A program made the position numbers and the translations under genes. A model generated the notes under the pieces. That model searched no databases, was not told the DNA's origin, and saw only the letters and a list, made by a program, of their open reading frames with translations. From an uncultured Bacteroidales bacterium (GTDB lineage: Bacteria > Bacteroidota > Bacteroidia > Bacteroidales > UBA932), in NCBI GenBank assembly GCA_944323805.1, contig CALUTW010000016.1, positions 1-39,832 of the forward strand: 39,832 nucleotides of DNA, in the 5' to 3' direction. Below, one piece after another: positions 34,897 through 39,832 of this stretch. The first letter of the stretch is position 1. Each line of letters opens with the position of its first letter.

Positions 34897-36279
34897 ATGA
34901 CTGCAACCATAAGAAAATACCTTAATGACTATCCTGCCGCAAGATGGGCGGCACTCATCCTCATCGCACTGATGATGTTCTTCGCCTATATGTTCGTGGA
35001 CGTGATGTCCCCGCTGAAATCGCTGATTGAAGGCGAGCGCGGCTGGGACAGCAGCGTATTCGGCACATATGCGGCTTCTGAATACATACTGAACGTATGC
35101 GGATTCCTCATAGTAGCCGGCATCATCCTCGACAAGATGGGCATACGCTTTACAGGGATACTGTCGGCCTCGCTCATGGTATTCGGGGCAATTATAAAAT
35201 ACATCGGCATAACGGACTGGTTCCAGACGACCGGGTTCTGCACATGGCTTGACAGCTGGTGGACAGCGATGCCCGGCAGCGCAAAGATGGCAGCCCTCGG
35301 ATTCATGATATTCGGATGCGGCTGCGAGATGGCCGGCACGACCGTTTCAAAGGCCATAGCCAAATGGTTCAAGGGCAAGGAGATGGCTCTTGCCATGGGC
35401 ATGGAGATGGCTATCGCGAGACTCGGTGTATTTGCCGTGATGTGGCTGTCTCCTGCCATATCGGATAAATTCGGCGGCTCTGTCGTAGCCCCGCTCGCAT
35501 TCTGCACATGCCTTCTCCTTGTAGGACTCATCAACTACATCGTATTCTCCGTAATGGACACAAGGCTCGACAAGGAACTCATCGCGGCAGGCGAATCGAC
35601 AGAGGAAAAGAGCCCTGAAGACGAATTCCATATCAGGGACCTCGGACAGATATTCTCAAGCAAGATGTTCTGGCTTGTCGCCCTGCTCTGCGTACTCTAT
35701 TACTCAGCCATATTCCCGTTCCAGAGGTATGCGCCGAATTTCCTGGAGGTTACCCTGAATGTTGACGCGGCAACAGCTTCGCGTCTGTTCAGCTGCTTCC
35801 CTATCCTTGCGATGTGCCTGACGCCTGTCCTCGGACTCTTCCTCGACTATAAAGGCAAGGGGGCATCCATGCTCATGATAGGGGCCGTGATAATGATTGT
35901 ATGCCACCTGAGTTTCGCATTCCTGCTTCCCGTGTTCCCGCACAAGTGGTTTGCACTCCTGCTGATAGTTGTGCTCGGGGTCAGCTTCTCGCTCGTACCG
36001 GCGGCATTGTGGCCGAGCGTACCGAAGGTAATCGATGAAAAAGTGCTGGGAAGTGCATACTGCCTGATATTCTGGGTACAGAACATCGGACTCTGCCTTG
36101 TCCCTCTGCTCATAGGAGTTGTCCTCAATGCCACAGGAGGCTACCTTCTGCCTATGGTCATCTTCTCATCGTTCGGGGTACTTGCATTCATCTTCAGCCT
36201 GCTTCTCAAGGTAGAGGACAGGAGGAAAGGCTTCGGGCTTGAACTCCCGAACATCAGGAAAGAAGAAGAGGACAGATAA
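34897..36279 (+). CDS. MFS transporter, MFSD1-like (first of a tandem pair)
   Basis: A 460-residue major facilitator superfamily protein with about twelve hydrophobic segments. It is closest by eye to the MFSD1-type branch: KAIAKWFKGKEMALAMGMEMAIARLG (here quoted in part, IAKWFKGKEMALAMG) in the N-half, and SFSLVPAALWPSVPKVIDEK followed by LGSAYCLIFWVQNIGL in the C-half. Animal MFSD1 has been reported to move dipeptides out of lysosomes; bacterial members are poorly studied and the substrate here is unknown. The central loop (about 225-250) is acidic and ends in IRDLGQIFSSK. It shares one base with the next gene (TAATG), a strong sign of coupled translation with its paralogue. Confidence 0.85.
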   Translation: MTATIRKYLNDYPAARWAALILIALMMFFAYMFVDVMSPLKSLIEGERGWDSSVFGTYAASEYILNVCGFLIVAGIILDKMGIRFTGILSASLMVFGAIIKYIGITDWFQTTGFCTWLDSWWTAMPGSAKMAALGFMIFGCGCEMAGTTVSKAIAKWFKGKEMALAMGMEMAIARLGVFAVMWLSPAISDKFGGSVVAPLAFCTCLLLVGLINYIVFSVMDTRLDKELIAAGESTEEKSPEDEFHIRDLGQIFSSKMFWLVALLCVLYYSAIFPFQRYAPNFLEVTLNVDAATASRLFSCFPILAMCLTPVLGLFLDYKGKGASMLMIGAVIMIVCHLSFAFLLPVFPHKWFALLLIVVLGVSFSLVPAALWPSVPKVIDEKVLGSAYCLIFWVQNIGLCLVPLLIGVVLNATGGYLLPMVIFSSFGVLAFIFSLLLKVEDRRKGFGLELPNIRKEEEDR

Positions 36280-37709
36280 TGGCCAGGGACACCAATACAG
36301 GAAAAGCCGACAGGCCGGCAGGAAGGAACATGGCCATCAGCAGCACCGCATGCTGGATTGCCCTTGCATGTCTGGTGGTGCCGATGTTCGCATCGTACTT
36401 CTTCGATGACATGTTCTCGACCCTGTCCCATATCTTTCAGAACCCGGATCTGCTCCAGCTCGGCTGGGACAGCGCGGACTACGGCTTCTATGCCGGAGGA
36501 TATTCATTCCTGTGCGTATGCGGAGGTCTGGTTGTCTGCGGCATACTGCTGGACGTATTCGGGGTCAGGATTGTCGGATCGGTATTTGTCGGGCTCATGA
36601 TCCTCGGGGCTGCAGCTGTATTCTTCGCATTAGTCTCAGGTCTGGCTCCTGACACATCCCTGACAATCGCATATATCGGGTGCATGATTTTCGGCCTCGG
36701 GAGCGAGATTGCGGGTGTGGCAGTCACAAGGTCGATAGCCAAATGGTTCAAAGGGCGCAATGTAGCCCTTGCAATGGGACTTCAGCTGTCCATCGCCCGG
36801 CTCGGGACCGCCGCCGCATTCATCCTCGCACCGGTACTTGTCGCAGGAAAGCCTGAAGGGGAGATATACACCCTTGCGGAAACGGCAAGGCCGGCCGTCG
36901 CAGGTCTTGCAATGCTGCTTGCCGGAGGCGTACTGTGGGGGATATTCGTAGCGATGGATGCCCGGTTCGATGCCGATGCAGGAATTGCGGCATCAAGAGG
37001 CAAGGTATCCGAAGCCGACAGGTTCAGGTTTTCGGATATAGTGAAAGTCCTGGGCAACCCGCGATTCCTCATGATTGCCTTCCTGTGCGTATTCTTCTAC
37101 TGCTGCATCATATCATTCAAGAAATTCGGGACCTCAATCGTCATACCGAGGTTCGGTATGGATGTGGATTCCGCAAAATGGATGATAACAATGATACCGT
37201 TCTTCACGGTCATCTTCACTCCCCTCTTCGGAGCACTTGTAGACAAGGTCGGCAAGGCTACGGTATGGATGCTTACAGGAGCAGGGCTTGTGCTTGCCGC
37301 ACACCTCATAATGGCTTTTGCCCCGCAGGGGACCGCCTTCTACGGATACCTGGCGATATCGCTGCTCGGGACGGGCTATTCACTTGTCCCGTCGGCAATG
37401 TGGCCTACGGTACCGAAGATAATACCTGACAGGAATCTCGGGACAGCGTATTCGCTTGTCTACTGGATACAGAACATGGGCATGCTTCTGGTCCCGGTCT
37501 TCGTCGGCAGGATATTCAGGGACACAATAACTGAAGCCGGCAACATGGCCCAGGAGATAGAGGCGGCTGTCAGTGCGGAATTCATTTTCATAGGGCTCGG
37601 GCTTGCCGCGGTCGCTGTAGCGGTGCTCCTTATAATGTCCTCGCGCAGGCATCCGGAGCTGGAGATTGACATGCCTAACAGAAAACCTAAAGATGTACAG
37701 ACTTCTTGA
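36279..37709 (+). CDS. MFS transporter, MFSD1-like (second of a tandem pair)
   Basis: A 476-residue paralogue of the preceding transporter with the same landmarks: SIAKWFKGRNVALAMGLQLS followed by IARLG, and YSLVPSAMWPTVPKIIPDR followed by LGTAYSLVYWIQNMGMLLVP. The extra length is mostly an N-terminal cytosolic stretch and a longer last loop (GNMAQEIEAAVSAEF). The two copies differ clearly, so the duplication is old and each may have its own substrate, or the two may work as a heteromer. The start overlaps the previous stop by one base. Its end overlaps the dxs start by 17 bases, so all three are probably translated from one mRNA. Confidence 0.85.
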   Translation: MARDTNTGKADRPAGRNMAISSTACWIALACLVVPMFASYFFDDMFSTLSHIFQNPDLLQLGWDSADYGFYAGGYSFLCVCGGLVVCGILLDVFGVRIVGSVFVGLMILGAAAVFFALVSGLAPDTSLTIAYIGCMIFGLGSEIAGVAVTRSIAKWFKGRNVALAMGLQLSIARLGTAAAFILAPVLVAGKPEGEIYTLAETARPAVAGLAMLLAGGVLWGIFVAMDARFDADAGIAASRGKVSEADRFRFSDIVKVLGNPRFLMIAFLCVFFYCCIISFKKFGTSIVIPRFGMDVDSAKWMITMIPFFTVIFTPLFGALVDKVGKATVWMLTGAGLVLAAHLIMAFAPQGTAFYGYLAISLLGTGYSLVPSAMWPTVPKIIPDRNLGTAYSLVYWIQNMGMLLVPVFVGRIFRDTITEAGNMAQEIEAAVSAEFIFIGLGLAAVAVAVLLIMSSRRHPELEIDMPNRKPKDVQTS

Positions 37710-39585
37710 CAAGATAAACTATCCTTCCGATATCAAGGGGCTCGGCACAGAAGACCTCAAGGAACTCTGCGCCGAGATAAGGGACTATATGATTGAATGC
37801 TGTGCGACCAACCCGGGGCATCTGGGCTCCAGCCTCGGTGCCGTCGAGATTATTGTCGGGCTTCATTACATGTACGACACTCCTTATGACAACATCGTAT
37901 TCGATGTCGGGCATCAGGCATATGCCCACAAGATCCTGACCGGAAGGAAGGAGATTTTCAGGAAAAACAGGATGAAGGACGGCATAAGCGGTTTCCCGAG
38001 ACGCTCGGAAAGCGAATACGACGTATTCGGCACCGGCCACTCCTCCACATCCATCTCCGCTGCGCTCGGCCTGGCCAAGGCCTCTGAAATAAGCGGCGGT
38101 AACCGCAAGACCGTAGCGGTAATAGGAGACGGGGCACTCTCAGGCGGCCTTGCCTTCGAAGGCCTCAATAATGCAGGGGCCAGCAAGACCGACATTCTTG
38201 TCATCATCAACGACAACAATATCTCCATCGACAAGAACATTGGAGCCATCCACGAACATCTGCTGAGGCTGACTACCGACCCTACATACAACAAGATCAA
38301 GAAGCATGTATGGGACAGGCTCGGAGACGGGCCCATAAGGAAACTGATGCAGAAATTCATAGTGAACACAAAGTCGAATATCGTCAGCACGTCCGGAGGA
38401 GACCTCTTCGAAGCCATGGGATTCAGGTACTTCGGTCCTATCGACGGGAATGACATCGGTCAGGTCATCGACACCCTGGGAAGGCTGAAAAGCCTGAAGG
38501 GCCCCCGCATCCTGCACTGCATCACAACCAAGGGCAAGGGCTATGCCCCTGCAGAGGAAGACCAGACGATATGGCATGCCCCGGGCATGTTCGACCCTAT
38601 AACAGGAAAACGGATAATTCCATCCAGGCCAGGCGTAAGCAGATACCAGGATGTCTTCGGGGAAGTCCTCCTGGAGCTGGCACGCAAGGACAGCCGGATA
38701 GTCGGGGTGACACCTGCAATGGCCAGCGGCTGCGGGATGAACATCCTTGCCAAGGAGATGCCTGAAAGATTCTTCGATGTCGGGATAGCGGAAGAGCATG
38801 CAGTGACATTCTCCGCAGGCCTTGCCGCAGGCGGGATGAAACCTTTCTGCAACATATACTCGTCATTTTCACAGCGTGCATATGACCAGGTCATCCATGA
38901 TGTAGCACTGCAGAAGCTCGGTGTCGTACTTTGTCTGGACAGGAGCGGACTTGTCGGAGAGGACGGGGCGACCCATCACGGAGCATTCGACATAGCTGCA
39001 TTCCGTCCGGTCCCTGACACCGTCATCGCCGTCCCTAAGGACGAGACCGAACTCAAGAACATGATGTACACGGCCTCGCTTGCCGCAGACGGCCCGTTCA
39101 TCATAAGGTACCCGAGAGGCTATGGCGAAGGGAAGGACTGGAGGGAAGAGGAATTCCGTGTCCTCGAACCTGGCAGGAGCGAACTGATGGCTGAAGGGAA
39201 GGATGTCGCCGTGATTGCCGCAGGTCCGGTCGCCAACAGGGCTATGGAGGCGGTACAGGAATACAGGTCAAGACACGGAAGCGGTCCAGCATTATATAAT
39301 ATAAGGTATATAAAGCCTCTCGACACCTCCATGATGGAAAGCATATTCAGCAGCTGCCGGAGCATAATTACAATCGAGGACGGATGTCTTGCGGGCGGGC
39401 TGTACGGGGAAATCGCGGAATATGCAGCCGCAGCAGAGAAACAGGTCCGGATCAAAGGCATAGGGATACCCGACAGGTTCATGGAACAGGGTACGCAGAA
39501 AGAGCTGAGGGAGGAATGCGGACTCGACAGGGACGATATCCTGGCGGCCATTGAAGAGGAGATGCAGGCGATACAAGAAAAATGA
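37693..39585 (+). CDS. dxs: 1-deoxy-D-xylulose-5-phosphate synthase
   Basis: DXS condenses pyruvate with glyceraldehyde-3-phosphate to start the MEP isoprenoid pathway, and supplies thiamine and pyridoxal precursors. The 630-residue protein has NPGHLGSSLGAVEI, FDVGHQAYAHKILTGR and GFPRRSESEYDVFGTGHSST. The TPP site is VIGDGALSGGLAFEGLNNAG then VIINDNNISID. The second domain has FDVGIAEEHAVTFSAGLA (catalytic Glu), FSQRAYDQVIHDVALQ and DRSGLVGEDGATHHGAFD. A C-terminal domain contains GPVANRAMEA. The ATG at 37693 (MYRLLDKINYP) was chosen as it matches the family; nine earlier codons are open but lie inside the preceding gene. The 17-base overlap indicates coupling with the MFS pair. It is followed by the tRNA promoter. 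Confidence 0.97.
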   Translation: MYRLLDKINYPSDIKGLGTEDLKELCAEIRDYMIECCATNPGHLGSSLGAVEIIVGLHYMYDTPYDNIVFDVGHQAYAHKILTGRKEIFRKNRMKDGISGFPRRSESEYDVFGTGHSSTSISAALGLAKASEISGGNRKTVAVIGDGALSGGLAFEGLNNAGASKTDILVIINDNNISIDKNIGAIHEHLLRLTTDPTYNKIKKHVWDRLGDGPIRKLMQKFIVNTKSNIVSTSGGDLFEAMGFRYFGPIDGNDIGQVIDTLGRLKSLKGPRILHCITTKGKGYAPAEEDQTIWHAPGMFDPITGKRIIPSRPGVSRYQDVFGEVLLELARKDSRIVGVTPAMASGCGMNILAKEMPERFFDVGIAEEHAVTFSAGLAAGGMKPFCNIYSSFSQRAYDQVIHDVALQKLGVVLCLDRSGLVGEDGATHHGAFDIAAFRPVPDTVIAVPKDETELKNMMYTASLAADGPFIIRYPRGYGEGKDWREEEFRVLEPGRSELMAEGKDVAVIAAGPVANRAMEAVQEYRSRHGSGPALYNIRYIKPLDTSMMESIFSSCRSIITIEDGCLAGGLYGEIAEYAAAAEKQVRIKGIGIPDRFMEQGTQKELREECGLDRDDILAAIEEEMQAIQEK

Positions 39586-39604
39586 TGACAAAAAGTCAAA
39601 AAGT

Positions 39605-39635
39605 TTTGGAAAGTCGGAATTAATGTCTATCTTTG
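39605..39635 (+). promoter_or_regulatory. Promoter of the tRNA-Thr/Tyr operon (TTTG-N19-TATCTTTG)
   Basis: TTTG (39605-39608), 19 bases, then TATCTTTG (39628-39635): a perfect Bacteroidota housekeeping promoter 36 bases before the tRNA-Thr gene. Its spacing equals that of the tRNA-Val promoter at the other end of the window. Confidence 0.85.
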
Positions 39636-39671
39636 CAATCCCTTTCGGAAAACAACTGACTGAAAGGAAAT

Positions 39672-39745
39672 GCCGATGTAGCTCAGTTGGCTAGAGCACG
39701 TGATTTGTAATCTCGGGGTCGTGGGTTCGATTCCCTCCATCGGCT
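39672..39745 (+). tRNA. tRNA-Thr (anticodon UGU)
   Basis: Acceptor stem GCCGATG/CATCGGC, D-arm GCTC/GAGC, anticodon loop TTTGTAA (TGT, reads ACA and related Thr codons) and T-loop TTCGATT. Both the anticodon stem (CGTGA/TCTCG) and the T-stem (GTGGG/CCCTC) contain one U-U opposition. CCA is not encoded; the discriminator is T. It is followed 17 bases later by tRNA-Tyr. Confidence 0.93.
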
Positions 39746-39762
39746 CAAGTTCTTTAAAAAAC

Positions 39763-39832
39763 GGGAGAATACCAGAGTGGCCAAATGGGGCAGACTGTAA
39801 ATCTGCTGGTTTATACCTTCGGTGGTTCGAAT
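39763..39832 (+). tRNA. tRNA-Tyr (anticodon GUA), truncated by the window end
   Basis: A class II tRNA: acceptor strand GGGAGAA, short D-stem CCA/TGG, anticodon stem GCAGA/TCTGC with loop CTGTAAA (GTA), then a long variable arm. The sequence stops in the T-loop TTCGAAT, so the 3' T-stem and acceptor strand are missing. Confidence 0.93.

Overview
The window looks like one contiguous piece of a Bacteroidales (phylum Bacteroidota) chromosome of about 50% GC or slightly more. Three things support this. At least fourteen genes or RNA operons are preceded by the Bacteroidota primary-sigma -7 box TAnnTTTG instead of a -10 TATAAT, and both tRNA operons carry the full TTTG-N19-TAnnTTTG promoter. Shine-Dalgarno sequences are mostly missing. 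The gene types also fit: gamma-alpha fused KorA, secreted LacZ-type GH2 enzyme, thioester-less alpha-2-macroglobulin, and a lipoprotein with an acidic post-Cys export signal. Family or genus cannot be fixed by eye. No IS element, prophage, CRISPR array or integrase is visible, and no gene-free stretch exceeds 300 bases (the longest, 23456-23680, is about 225). The content is mainly core metabolism and information processing.

Layout. 1-7180 (minus): tRNA-Val, then a translationally coupled folC / alpha-2-macroglobulin pair. 7274-12814 (plus): a PurL-derived probable pseudoenzyme directly before a PIN-PhoH ATPase, then pyruvate phosphate dikinase and a clear terminator. 12965-16225: a lipoprotein with an internal duplication, then a small SPOUT methyltransferase and glyA from divergent promoters. 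16279-23455 (minus): korA-korB-gdhA-DASS transporter-outer membrane barrel, a cluster centred on 2-oxoglutarate. 23681-26833 (plus): secreted GH2 beta-galactosidase, convergent with recJ (minus). 28721-31060 (plus): lysS and a TrmH/RlmB-type methyltransferase. 31093-32061 (minus): a BASS-family transporter. 32146-39585 (plus): aroE, then ssb-purA-two MFSD1-like MFS transporters-dxs. 39605 to the end (plus): a strong promoter and tRNA-Thr, then tRNA-Tyr cut by the window edge.

How the genes fit together. KorAB interconverts 2-oxoglutarate and succinyl-CoA with ferredoxin, GdhA interconverts 2-oxoglutarate and glutamate, and a DASS carrier with an outer-membrane barrel could move C4/C5 dicarboxylates, so the 16-23 kb block reads as a 2-oxoglutarate/ammonium node. 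FolC and GlyA both serve one-carbon metabolism but sit in separate units. The most unusual item is the 398-residue protein at 7274-8470. It aligns by eye with the second PurM-like half of FGAM synthetase (PurL) but has lost the nucleotide-binding signatures. No clear new defence or mobile system was found; the candidates for new biology are listed as findings.
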